Source: Hyaloraphidium curvatum | Taxonomy: Eukaryota > Monoblepharomycota > Hyaloraphidiomycetes > Hyaloraphidiales > Hyaloraphidiaceae | Length of the DNA: 64,000 nucleotides | Assembly (NCBI GenBank): GCA_025558095.1 | Contig: JAIVFI010000003.1 | Location: 186,001-250,000 of the forward strand | Direction: 5' to 3' | Part shown: piece after piece, positions 10,910 to 20,908 of the stretch | How the letters are laid out: each line of letters begins with the position of its first letter | Position numbering within the stretch: the first letter of the stretch is position 1 | The notes under the pieces: model-generated | Seen by the model: the letters and a program-made list of their open reading frames with translations, nothing else | What the model was told of the DNA's origin: nothing | Database searches by the model: none | Position numbers and translations under genes: made by a program

Positions 10910-11766
10910 TCATTGGGCGGTACCCGAGGCACCCGTGAGCGTCAGGAAGAGGGAAGGAAAGTGCTGCTTCAGCCACGAGTCCATGATGAGTATAAGTTCG
11001 TCCTCATCTCCAAAGAAAAAGTGGTCCGCTTCCAGTGTTTTGAGCGTCGCGGGTCCGGTGACGTGCTGCTGCGTCATGGTCTTCAAGCTGGACACCGAGG
11101 TGAAGTTATCATGGGTCCCGATGACGAACAGTTTAGGAGCCGTCTGCAGGGAGGAAAGCCGACCCAAGTGTTTCGAGGAATTGAAAGCCGTAAGGAACCA
11201 TAGCACGGAATACGGATATCCGATAGCAACAAGGCCAAGGAGTTTGCCTGACGTCTCCAGGTCCGGTGCGACAGAGCAGGCCACGACGCTGCCGAAGGAC
11301 TAGCAGCAAGCGATCAGTTTCGGTGCATCGCGCCCTTTTCGCGCTCTTGACTCACGTAACCGACGAGCAGAACCTTTTCTGCGTCGGTCGACTCCAGAAG
11401 GAAGGCGTAAGCGGCGCGGAGATCCTCCATCTCGGCCTCGGCCTTCCACGATGTCCTCCCTTCCGAATCTCCAACACCGCGAAAGTTGAGGCGCAACGTC
11501 GTGCAGCCGCGGCGCGCAAAGTACTCGATAACGGCAAATACGACGTTGTTGTGGAGATCGCCGCCGAGCGGCCCGTCTGAAAGGACGTGTCGGTGAAGCG
11601 GCTCTGGGCATCTCGTCGAAATCGCCTCACAGGGGTGAGTGACTATGACACCGACGCCCGCCAGGGGATTCTTGGGAGGTCGATGCACGCGAGCCTCGAT
11701 ATGGACGCCATCGGACGCGCGGAGGCGCACGGATTCCTCGGGCAGGCGACTCATGTTTACGACCAC
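10910..11766 (-). CDS. Alpha/beta hydrolase (HPYGPLGG / GYSFGS type)
   Basis: Three exons (11766-11631, 11576-11356, 11299-10910; introns 54 and 56 bases) give 248 residues. The first join rebuilds the oxyanion loop THPYGPLGGDLHNN, and the second rebuilds the nucleophile elbow VGYSFGSVVA, with the intron directly before the catalytic Ser. Further motifs: LRLNFRGVGDSEG, the acid in LFVIGTHDNFT, and the His in LEADHFFFGDEDE. The triad is complete. The HP..GG.MNN..V and LRFNFRGVG.S.G signature is that of a widespread, mostly uncharacterised hydrolase family common in bacteria. ATG 11766 is used; a second ATG at 11754 is equally possible. The gene is convergent with the glycosyltransferase gene. 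Substrate unknown. Confidence 0.82.
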
Positions 11767-11911
11767 GTTGGCGCATCACCGGCGCGCTTTCTCTGCCGGC
11801 CGTTTCATCGCTGTCGATCAGCGACCTGCTCCAAGCATCGCATCATTATTGCAACAAAGACACACGACAGCTGACTCAAGACGAACAAGAGCACTGGAAG
11901 TTGCGCAGTTT

Positions 11912-14151
11912 CTAAAAGGAGAGGTTAGGTCTGATGGGAGCGATGGCGACGAGAGTACCCACCGGAGGTTCACCGCCCCACTTCTCGACTAGCATCCACT
12001 CCTCGAGGCCCCAGCCTTTGGCAAACGAGTTGGTCTCCTTCTTGTGACCCAGCAATCGCTCCCACTCCTCCGCGTCCGAGACTTCGCCGTACGTATCGCC
12101 GCACAGCACACGCATCGCGCGGTCAACAGCCAGCACGTTCTCGTCGGCCTCGACGGCCGGGGGAGGGACGTCCTCCGGCGCAGGAGGGTTGTCGGAGGAG
12201 GTGAAGTTTGCCAGCTCCGGCACCTTGCAGATCGGAGACTTGGAGCAGGTTTCGATCACGTCCTATCACGGAGTCAGCCGTGACGTGCCTGCCTGCTACA
12301 ACTTTTTCAACCCACCTGCATGATCCATTGCCTCGGCACCCATTTGGGATTTGCGGCCCACATCCTCGTCTTGCGGTCCCTGTCGCCTTCAGCGAGCGCC
12401 TCCGGGCTCAGGTCCGAGCCGACTTCTTCCAGAAGCCGGTTGTGGTACGATCCAAACCATGCCTCGAGATCCTCGGCGATCGAGTCGGCCGTGGGAGGCT
12501 TCTCGCCCGGTTCGGGCTTGCGGAAAGCGCGCTTGAACGACTTGGATGTGAACGAATCGCGCACGAGGGAAACGAGCACGTCCTTGGTGACGGAGGGCGA
12601 AGCGACAGAGTAGGAAGAGAGGGTGCGGAAGAAGAGGGTGTAATCCATGCTCGAGGTCTGAAGAACCTCCAGAAGCGGGTGCACGAGCGTGTCGGCGTCG
12701 TCTTCCTGCGATGTCTTCAGGCCAAGTTTCTGCGCGGGTGGATCAGTCCAAGCACGCCCTGCCTCACACAACCGACGCACCTGGCGCATGAGATTCACCC
12801 ACTCCGCCAAAAAGGTCGGAACGAACTTGTCCAGCACCTCCTTCAGCTCCCTGCCAACCCGCTGCGTTTCCTCCTTCGAGTCCTTCGATTCGTCCACCAG
12901 CACGTCGATGAAGCACCTGGCCATCCGAGCCAGGTTCCACAAGATGATGCCCGGCTGGTTCCCGAAGCAGTAGCGCCCGTCTTCGTCGGTCGTGTTGGGC
13001 GTCCAGGAAGGATCGTAGTCGTCGAGAAACCCGTACGGCCCGTAGTCGAGCGTCAGCCCGAGAACCGAGGTGTTGTCCGTGTTTAGCACCCCGTGCACGA
13101 AGCCGAGGGCCTGCCAGTGCGCAACCGTCTCTGCGTTGCGTTGCACAGAGACACGAAACAGATCCAAGTAAAGGTCCGACGTCGCCTGACCGCCATGCTT
13201 CTCCCAGATCTCGGGCAGGTAGTTCCGCACAACGTACTCGCAAACCAGCTTCGTGCCCTCCTTCCACTCGCGCATCATCGGAAGCTCCAGCGTGCCGACG
13301 CGGACCCAGCTTTCCGCCATCCGCATCACGATCGCTCCCATTTCGAGGCCCTGCTCGCGCATCACGGGCCGGTTGGGCGTGACCACCATGCCGACTGCGC
13401 GGGTGGTCGGAACGCCGACGCGGGCCATGAACTCGGAGCAAATATACTCCCGGATCGTGGAGCGGAGGACGGCGTAGCCATCCGCGAATCGCGAGTACGG
13501 CGTGCGGCCAGCGCCCTTGAGCTGGACCTCCCACATCCGGCCGCCCTTACCGGTCGTCTGCAGCAAAGAAATAGCTCTGCCGTCACCCAGCTGCGAACAT
13601 AGCGTAAGGAATGACAAAGACAGGGCCGCAATCGAACCCTACCTGCCCGGCAAAGACGCCGAACTGGTGACCAGCGTAAGCCTGCGCCCACGGGTCCGTG
13701 CCTGGGACGAGCTTGTTCCCCGCGATGAAGTCTGCAAAATCCGGTTGGCTCGTCAAAAGCTCATCACGGCTCGGCAGATCCAGCTCAGCGAGGGCGGCGT
13801 CGGAAGCAGAAACGAGAAAGGGGCTCGGCGTCGCGAGGGGGTGGACGTGGGTGAAGAACCCCTTATGGACCTGGCGAGAGGTCCGCTTGATGGGGCTGAG
13901 CAACAAAGCGGGCAGAGAATAGAGATTAGAGCCGGCAATGGCCACGAAGATCCGCGGGATGCTCACTGATCTTTGTCGTACTTGTTTCCGACTTCGTCCC
14001 CAGGGAGCTCCTTCGTGAAGCCATCGATGACCGGCAAATCAATGAAAGACTTCCTAAGTGTCGAGTCGGCGTGTCCGTTGGTGGTTTTGGCCAGCGCCGG
14101 CTGCGCAGCGGTGCCCGAGCGTCCGTCGACAGCCGCGTCCCCGTCCGGCAT
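11912..14151 (-). CDS. SELENOO: Selenoprotein O / YdiU family protein adenylyltransferase
   Basis: Four exons (14151-13967, 13895-13643, 13590-12316, 12262-11912; introns 71, 52 and 53 bases) give 687 residues. Family motifs in order: KSFIDLPVIDGFTKELPGD; TSRQVHKGFFTHVHP; QAYAGHQFGVFAGQ spliced to LGDGRAISLLQ; VQLKGAGRTPYSRFADG; REYICSEFMARVGVPTTRA; GFVHGVLNTDNTSVLG (metal/ATP site near residues 310-327) and LDYGPYGFLDDYDP. Family members are pseudokinase-fold enzymes that transfer AMP to Ser/Thr/Tyr of mitochondrial or bacterial proteins and act in redox homeostasis. The C-terminus ends PIRPNLSF and lacks the Cys/Sec-containing CxSS-like end seen in many homologues, so this is neither a selenocysteine nor an evident Cys form. 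ATG 14151 is chosen as the first in frame; no strong presequence is visible. Confidence 0.9.
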
Positions 14152-14518
14152 TGTCTCCCTCACTGGTTCGGGACGTATAGCCGCTGAAGACTGAAAGCAC
14201 TGACGGAGGTGTGGTTTCCGAGGCGGCCAAGGAGCACCGGAAGTGCCTCCGGACGTTTGGAACGCGGGAGACCGGATCTGCCGAACGAACGTCGAGCCGT
14301 GGAGTCCCGCCTTCCGTTCACGCGCGGCGACACGCCGCGCTGCAGAAGTAGTTCCGACCCTTCTCAAGAGACTAACGGCTGCGCTGGTGGCGCAATCGCG
14401 GGCCCGGGGCATGAAAGATGCCGAGAACCTCGGCTGTGCGCAACGGCAGATCGAGACGATCCGACCCGACCGGGACTCCGGGAGATCGCACCGGGAAATC
14501 TTGCCCCTGAAGAACGTC
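14152..14518. promoter_or_regulatory. Gap between the transporter 3' end and the SELENOO start
   Basis: About 367 bases holding the 3' end of the upstream minus-strand transporter gene and the SELENOO promoter. The minus-strand frame that continues from SELENOO exon 1 stays open here to 14538 with an ATG there, so an N-terminally longer SELENOO cannot be excluded. Nothing else is recognised. Confidence 0.3.
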
Positions 14519-15928
14519 CTACAAGCAGAAAGAGCCAAATTCTGATCTACCTAGCTTCGAAAGTTCTCCATCAAACTCTCCATCGTGGCTGGCATCGTAG
14601 CTCTTGGCTTTCTCCACTCGGTCGCGGTACAGCTTCGGATAGTTGCCGACAGGGACGATCTCGCGGTCCGCGACCTCGTTGACCAAGGATGCGAGGCCGT
14701 TGTAGAATGCGAACGCCCTGCCGTGGGAAATGGTCGCTACATTAGACCGGCAGCGAAGACCTCCTGCGCAGCCTACCCTGCGGCCACGGCAAACCATCCA
14801 GCGACATCGTTGGCCACGTTGGAGTATATGCCGCCTATGAGGCATCCAAAAGTGGCGGCCTGCCAAAAGTCAAGTCGTGGGTGATGTCCCGCGGATCGGG
14901 GGTTGGCACAAACCAGAACGAGAAAGAAGATGTTGAGCGAGACGCTGATGAAGAAGGTGACCAGCCACATGCAAAGCGTAAAGAAGCACCAGAGACTCCA
15001 AAACACGGTCATCCCCTTGCGCGGAACCGTGGTTGTTGCGCCAGTTGAGGTGACGAAAAAGAAGATGCCAAGCCCGAGCCATAAAGCGCCGTACGCGCTG
15101 AACACCACGGCACCAAACGTGTTTTTCTGATCAATGACAATGGGAAGGAAGAGGAGGGGAAAAGGTGGAGTGGACATCGTGTCAAAGCCCAGCGATCGGA
15201 GCGCGCGGAATCAATCACACCTTGGCGAACTCCCATTGCCCAGCGAGAAGCTGAACCAGGCCGCCGAGTGTGAGAGCGAAGGCGTAGGTGAGGGCTTGGA
15301 ACTCCAGCTCAACCACGTCCTGATTGAAGGTGACAGTCGGATCAGAATCAGACCCCTGCCTGGCCCGAATGGCGCAACGCACGGTCTGCAAGAAGCCGAA
15401 GAAGAACAGGAGGAAGCCAAAGGCCCAGAAGCCGAGAGGCGACGGATTCGCTATGGCGGCCGAAGAGTCGATTCGAATTATCAGGTCGCCTTCTTCCACC
15501 GCCGCCGTGGCGGTCGCCTTGCTTCCGGACGTCCTGGCGCCACGGAAGTCGGAGCGCGTTAGGTACGGATAAGAGCTGCCCAGCGATGACGCTGCGGGCG
15601 TGGTGGTCGTGCTTGCTTCTTGAACAACCGTGGAGCGCTGTGCCGCCGTCGATGGAGAGAACCCGAAGCGGTCCGGCTCGCGCCAAGCCCCGCTGCCCGA
15701 AGGGCCGGTGGTGAGATAGCTTGTGTCCTGATGGACGAGATAAGCGGCATCGTGAAGACGGTCCAATTCGACACCTACATGGGTCCTCGGGCGCTGGGAG
15801 CCGCCTTCGGTTTCGCCGCGAGTCGCTGCACGCACGGGCCTTGAGCTCGGCACGTACGCCGGCTCGTTCAACGTCTCTTTCGTGGGCTCGCGGGAGCGTT
15901 GGCCGGGCGCCGCGTAGTACTGGGACAT
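14519..15928 (-). CDS. GPR1/FUN34/YaaH (AceTr) family transporter
   Basis: Four exons (15928-15221, 15126-14914, 14859-14777, 14717-14519; introns 94, 54 and 59 bases) give 400 residues. A polar N-terminal region of about 155 residues is followed by the family signature NPSPLGFWAFG, then GGLVQLLAGQWEFAK joined by splicing to KNTFGAVVFSAYGALWLG, three further spans, and a C-terminal AFAFYNGLASLVNE. The family has six spans and carries acetate or succinate (yeast Ato1-3, E. coli SatP) or ammonium-linked fluxes. The signature is near canonical (S for A/V at position 3). The C-terminal tail is hydrophilic. It starts only 83 bases beyond the DGAT2 stop, so its promoter must be very short or overlap that 3' end. 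Confidence 0.85.
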
Positions 15929-16011
15929 GTTTGGTGGTTTGGACCGATGACTGGACGCTCCGCACCAGAAGCCTCCTCGGATGGACCACATCCAGATGTA
16001 CATAGAATGAG

Positions 16012-17447
16012 CTATTTGAACTCGAGCGTCCCAGCCCGCGCCTGGCCGTAAACGGTCCTTTTGTTCTCGTCCCAAATCTTCTTGAGCCCCGCCAGGTACT
16101 TGGTGTGGTATTCGCGGACGACCTCCTCGCTCGGGTTCTCGATCAGGGGGCACTCGATCGGTTGGCCGACGATCGTCACCACGTGGCGTCGGTAGGGAAG
16201 CAGCCCAAAGTTGTAGCTGAAGATGCCCCGCCCGTGGAACAGGGGCACGGTGACGCCGTACGCCTTCTTGGTCACCTCGTTCAGTTTCTGAACCGTCGGC
16301 GTCGGATCCTCGAGGTCGAACAGATCGTTCTCGCCGAAGGAGAACACGGGCTGTCACGTCGGAGATATCAGCATGACAGAGAAACAGCCAAGATGTCGCA
16401 CGTACCACGAGGCTGGCGCCGTTCTGGAGCGCGATCTTCACGAAACCAAACCTGCGCCCGAGCACGAGCGTCGCCGATCCGGGTTTCTGAACGGGCATGA
16501 GAGAAGGTTTTGCTGAGCCTGAACCGCAGCCACGCACCGCATAGAGCGCCTCCTCTGCCCCGCCGACGACAATCATCGCCGCCTTGCCCGTCCCCTCCGC
16601 GACCGACCCGTCGGCATTCTTCTTCCTCCGCACAATGTGGGTTATGGAGCCACGGCTGACGCTGACGATGCCCAGACTCAGAAGGAAGGTGGCGAGGAAG
16701 GGCACCTTGAAGTTGGGCGCCAGCGTGCAGAGCCTGAGGTCGATGCCGGGAAACTTTCCGGGGAAGTCGTTGGCGTTGGTGCCAAAGTTGGTGAAAGCCC
16801 CGACCGAGATGATGCCGTGCGGGTGGTAGCCGAAGATGTAGTTGCGGTTCGGCGGCAGGTCGACAGTCTTTCGCAGTTCGATCGGGCTGTTGGTGGGAGT
16901 GTGAGGACGGCGAATCCTGCGAGTCTTCCAAAGCACCGACAAGAAGTCGCGTAGCCACTTCCAGACGAAAAGATCCTTGATGAACTTGACGGGACGGCCG
17001 CCCTTCTCCCCGGCCTTGTCCGTCAGAACGAAAGCAACGTAGAGGGCGAAGGGAATCCACAGGAAGGGTATAAATAGACACACAAGCGTAAGAATAAGGC
17101 TCAAAGGAATGATGGCAAACGCTGAATGGGCAGGCCGAGCGCGATGCGTTGCGTGGGTCGCGACGGCGTTCACGGTGAACAGGGTCCCAGTCTTCGGCAC
17201 AGGTCCACTCACTCAGGACGACGGCAAAGGTCTGGAGACGGCGATGCCACGGCACATCCAACGGTGCCCACTCGATCCCGCTGGACGAGGATCGGCCGAA
17301 CACGTCCGCGCGCTCCTTGAGAACGGGTTCGATGTCGGGCAGCGAGTCCTCGGCGTCCGCTTCCGGTGCAGCCTCGCCGCGGGAACGCAGGCCGGCTGAC
17401 GATGCGTTTGGATCCGCGGAAGAAGAGGACGCTCCAGCTCGGGCCAT
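16012..17447 (-). CDS. DGAT2: Diacylglycerol O-acyltransferase 2 family enzyme
   Basis: Four exons (17447-17213, 17121-16538, 16486-16406, 16350-16012; introns 91, 51 and 55 bases) give 412 residues. Seen: an N-terminal hydrophobic hairpin (LILTLVCLFIPFLWIPFAL), the active-site strand NYIFGYHPHGIISVG (HPHG), DLRLCTLAPNFKVPFLA, the VGGAEEALYA block, RRFGFVKIALQNGASLV, then PVFSFGENDLFD and a C-terminal PLFHGRGIFSYNFGLLPYRR. These are the classic DGAT2 motifs; the enzyme makes triacylglycerol from diacylglycerol and acyl-CoA in the ER. The 51-base second intron contains no in-frame stop, so its retention would insert 17 residues between EEALYA and KPGSATL. ATG 17447 is the first real ATG; the frame opens slightly further upstream without one. 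Confidence 0.92.
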
Positions 17448-17572
17448 TTCGTCGGGCAATGAGACGGAGCACCGAGCTTCAGGGAGGACTCAGGGAGCTT
17501 GGTCCCTGCTCGCAAGTTCTTCATCGACAAACGGCAAAGCCTAAAACAAAAATGCATCATCTCGTAGCTATG

Positions 17573-18744
17573 CTACTCTTTCCGACCAGCTCTTTGCCGC
17601 GCCGAGGTGCGCCTGGGCGAGTCGATTCCTGATGCCTGCGCCGTGGGCAGTTCTTCCATCACCGCATCTTCGCCAAGGTAGCTCGGGGCTGGGAGATCGG
17701 GCCAGTACGCCTTGCGCACTCTGTGGAAGAAGCTGACGAGATTAGGGTATTTCCTAGAGAGAGCAATCTGTCAGCTCGTTGGCGGGCGGAGCACCAAGGC
17801 TTAGCTTACTTGAGCTCAGCTGCTACCAGCGGGGAGCATTGAGCATTGTACCAAACCGACGCCAGCACGCCGTAGAGCATGGCATCCGTCGTCGTAGGTG
17901 TCGCCGTGCCCACCAGCCATTCGTTATCGCCGAGCTGCGCGGCGATCGCGGCCACGTCCGCAGGCAGGATCCGGTCGTAGACCTCCGACTTGCTGTAACG
18001 TCCAACTCCCGCACCGTTCAACCCGGAAATGACGCCCTTGCGGACGCTGTTGCCGATGATAACACGGATGGGAAGCGGCGCGCCCTTAAAGATCATCTCG
18101 TCGCGGGTCGTGGTCCAATTGTCGCGCCAGCGCTCCAACGCGGTAATCAAGTAGATGGAATTCTCCAGGATGCGGCGAAAGGCCACGGCGACTGCTTTCT
18201 CCTTCGAGCTAAGGTTCTGTTCGAGGTCAGGGAGCAGGCCGGTCTCGATGAGCTGCTCGTAGCCGAGCTGGCTATCCTCGAACAAACGGCCGTTGTAGAT
18301 ATACACGGGATTCTTCCCTGCGAGTTGGCCGTCGGGTGAGCCGGCGCGGCGAACGGCGTTCAGCGAAGAAGCACCTTTCGGCATGCTTCCGCTGAGCCCG
18401 AATGAGTTCTCGTACTCGACATTGCAGAACTTCAGAATCGTTTCCGCCTTCACGCAAGGGCTCGACGCGCTGGCGCTGTCCTTGGGATAGGCGAACTGGT
18501 AAAGCACGACCTTGTCCCGCGGAAGAGTCTTGGCCCGTTCGGCCTCCTGCTTCGCGGCACGGGCTTGCTTCTCCTCGGTCGTGAGCGGGCGCCCGAACAA
18601 GAAGGAACCCAAAAGCCAGACGGCGGCCGCGGCGGAGAGAACAAGTCCGCCGACGCGCCACGGGGACGACGCGATGGCCGCGAGCTCCGGGACCACCATG
18701 AGCCGGCCGAGAGGGAGAGGAGGGAGCTGTCCGTTTGCGGCCAT
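17573..18744 (-). CDS. FAXC/metaxin-like GST-fold membrane protein
   Basis: Exons 18744-17810 and 17753-17573 (56-base intron) give 371 residues. An N-terminal membrane span (GGLVLSAAAAVWLLGSFLFG, residues about 32-51) precedes a thioredoxin-like GST N domain (KVVLYQFAYPKDS, then PCVKAETILKFCNVEYEN), then a GST C domain with GRYSKSEVYDRILPADVAAI, LGDNEWLVGTATPTTTDAML and, after the intron, KYPNLVSFFHRVRKAYWPDL. This order matches the failed-axon-connections (FAXC)/metaxin relatives, which are membrane-anchored and mostly of unknown catalytic function. A basic, Ser/Arg-rich tail follows. Assignment to FAXC rather than metaxin rests on the N-terminal span and the D...L..W motif; moderately sure. 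Confidence 0.75.
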
Positions 18745-18936
18745 GGCAGCGAAGTGTCTGAGCAGCGACGAGAGAAGTAGCGGTCAGGACGGACGCCCTT
18801 TCGACTTCGAGCCGGGATTATCCGCGCGGGTTCTCGAGCAGGGACCGCTGTCACGGTGGCGTCGCGACGATCATACCCGAGTTCATTGCAGCGGGATCTT
18901 CTTTACAGACGATCTTCTCTCCCGCCTTCGGTGGCG

Positions 18937-20685
18937 TCAGCGCAGCTCTGCCGCGGCCCTGGAGAAGGGGCTCTTCCGCGATTGCCGAACCTCGACCTTG
19001 CCTCCTAAGCACTTTCCAACGGTATCGATGTACGCGTCACAGGCTTTGGGATCAATGTAGCCCTCCCTATGCCACTCGACCTGCTCGAGCTTCGGCGCGT
19101 AAAGACCGGCAAACTGGGCCGCCGCACGCTTCGGCGCGTCGGTGCACTGCCAGGGGATGAGGTTGCCGTCCAGCTCAAGCTTCCGGAGGGCCGGGAAGTT
19201 GCCGCGGAGAAAAGTTTCCACGCCGCTGCCTGGGAAGCCGAGAGCGAGCTCGCGCAGGCCGTCGCCGAGCCACCGGCCGATGAGAGCGAGGAAGCGCGCG
19301 TTGTACGCCGCTACTGTCTGGCGCACAGCGAGGGTCTCGAGCGACGCGAACGAGCCCTTCTTGCCAACCTTCTGCTCGAGCTCCCGTCGAAGGTCGTCCG
19401 GCAGGGCGACGACCAGGTAGTTTGGCGAATCGGCAGCAGCATTCTCGTCGTGAATCGGCAGGCCCGACATGTTCAAGCAGGAAAGCTCCACCTCGCGTAG
19501 GGCAACGCAGCTGCAACATGTCGCGTGTGAGAATCATTCGCCGTCAGGTTGCACGAAGAGAGACCCACGTCTGCAGCAGGGACATGAACACTTTCATGGA
19601 CACGCTCGATTCCAAAGTCAGCCGCCTCAAGGTCGCGTGCACCGGGAGTCTGGGGTCCTTGTTTGCGAGTACCGTCGGGAGATCTTCTGAAGGATGGATC
19701 CAGTTGGGCTGGTTGGCCGGCGCTTCAAAGACTGAGCAGTTGAGCGCGAGCTCCTCCAAGTTGTTCGAGGTCCGGATGATTTCGTGCACGCAGCTCGGCA
19801 TGCGGCGGCCCCCGTGGTCGGAAGTGAGCACCCGAAGTATCTTCAGTCTCTCGAGCTTCCGCATGCCACTGAGCTTGTTGTGCTGATCGTAATTCGAGCC
19901 GATCTAATTGCGGATCAGTTGTTAGACACTTAACGACAACGAAGTGGAGGTCTCACGAGGTTCAGCTCTTGAATGCTCGGATGGGCTTCGACGATCTGGA
20001 ACAGGATGTTCTTCGGTATATTGCCGACAGTGAGGCTCGCGACCACTCCTTTCGGAACAGCCTTTGTCAGGAGGCGGTGGAGCCCGTTGGAGTCGATCCA
20101 TCTCTTGTACACCTGCTTCGAGTGCTCCTTGAGGACGTTGATGTGCTTCCAGATGCTGGGCGCGGCGATCAGGCGGCGGAAGCGCATCGAGACGGACAGG
20201 ATGAAGGTGAGGCGCTCCTTCAGGGGCAGGAACTCGAGGATCAAGACCAGAACCTGACAAACGCGCTATGCTTCAGCATGTCTTGCCGCCCGAATGACAA
20301 TGCCTTCACCCACCTCAGTAGGAAGTGCCACGAGGTTCGCCGTCCGGAGAGAGAGGAGCACGCCCTTCAGGTCGTCGAGCGTGACGACGGTGGCGCCCTC
20401 CACCGCGCGCAGGATGACGGCCTCGATGGTTTGCCGCGGGAGGGCGTGGATCAGCCCTCGCACCGTCGTTTCGGGAGGGTTCCGCGGGTCGGGCGTCGGC
20501 TCGCGGTCGCGCTGCCTCTTGGCGGCGCCCTTGTCGGTCCATGCCGTGCGCTCGCCCTCCCGGACGTGAGGAAGACGCGCTTCCTCCGCTGCGGCGAGCT
20601 CTGCCGGGGAAAGTGGAGAAACGAAGCCGTCGAGCTTCCGCTGCGGGTCCCTCTTCTTCTTCTTCGCTGCCTTCTTCGGCGGCAT
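18937..20685 (-). CDS. F-box/LRR-like protein, paralogue 1
   Basis: Four exons (20685-20314, 20253-19957, 19903-19569, 19510-18937; introns 60, 53 and 58 bases) give 525 residues. The Lys-rich start MPPKKAAKKKKRD and a charged helical region lead to an F-box that is cut by intron 1: ANLVALPTE joined to VLVLILEFLPLKERLTFILS, then FRRLIAAPSIWKHIN. Downstream are irregular LRR-like units (ILRVLTSDHGG, NNLEELALNCS, ATLRRLTLESS, ALRKLELDGN). F-box proteins recruit substrates to SCF ubiquitin ligases through Skp1; that role is inferred. It is followed by a closely related gene with the same intron in the F-box and a shared KxxWID and GSNY motif, so the pair arose by tandem duplication. Confidence 0.75.
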
Positions 20686-20908
20686 GGCGTTCACCGGAGT
20701 CAAGCGGCAGCGCGTTCCGAAAGAGGAGGAGCGCGTCAGGCTCCGCGGTCTCGATGGGAAGGAAGGGACGACCGTGGTTTGGTCGCGGACGCGAGTGCGC
20801 CTCCGGCTGACTCAGCCGTACAGGACACTCCGAACGGTGGAAAACCGCCTCAACACGAGCTACACTACTGGAATCCTCTCTGAACAAATGTCGCAATGGG
20901 CATGCCAT

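Noticed and set aside
15215-17212. 665-codon minus-strand open frame
   Set aside because: It runs through DGAT2 exon 2 into wrong-frame sequence and on into the transporter gene. Family motifs show two separate spliced genes; the long frame is an accident of GC-rich DNA.
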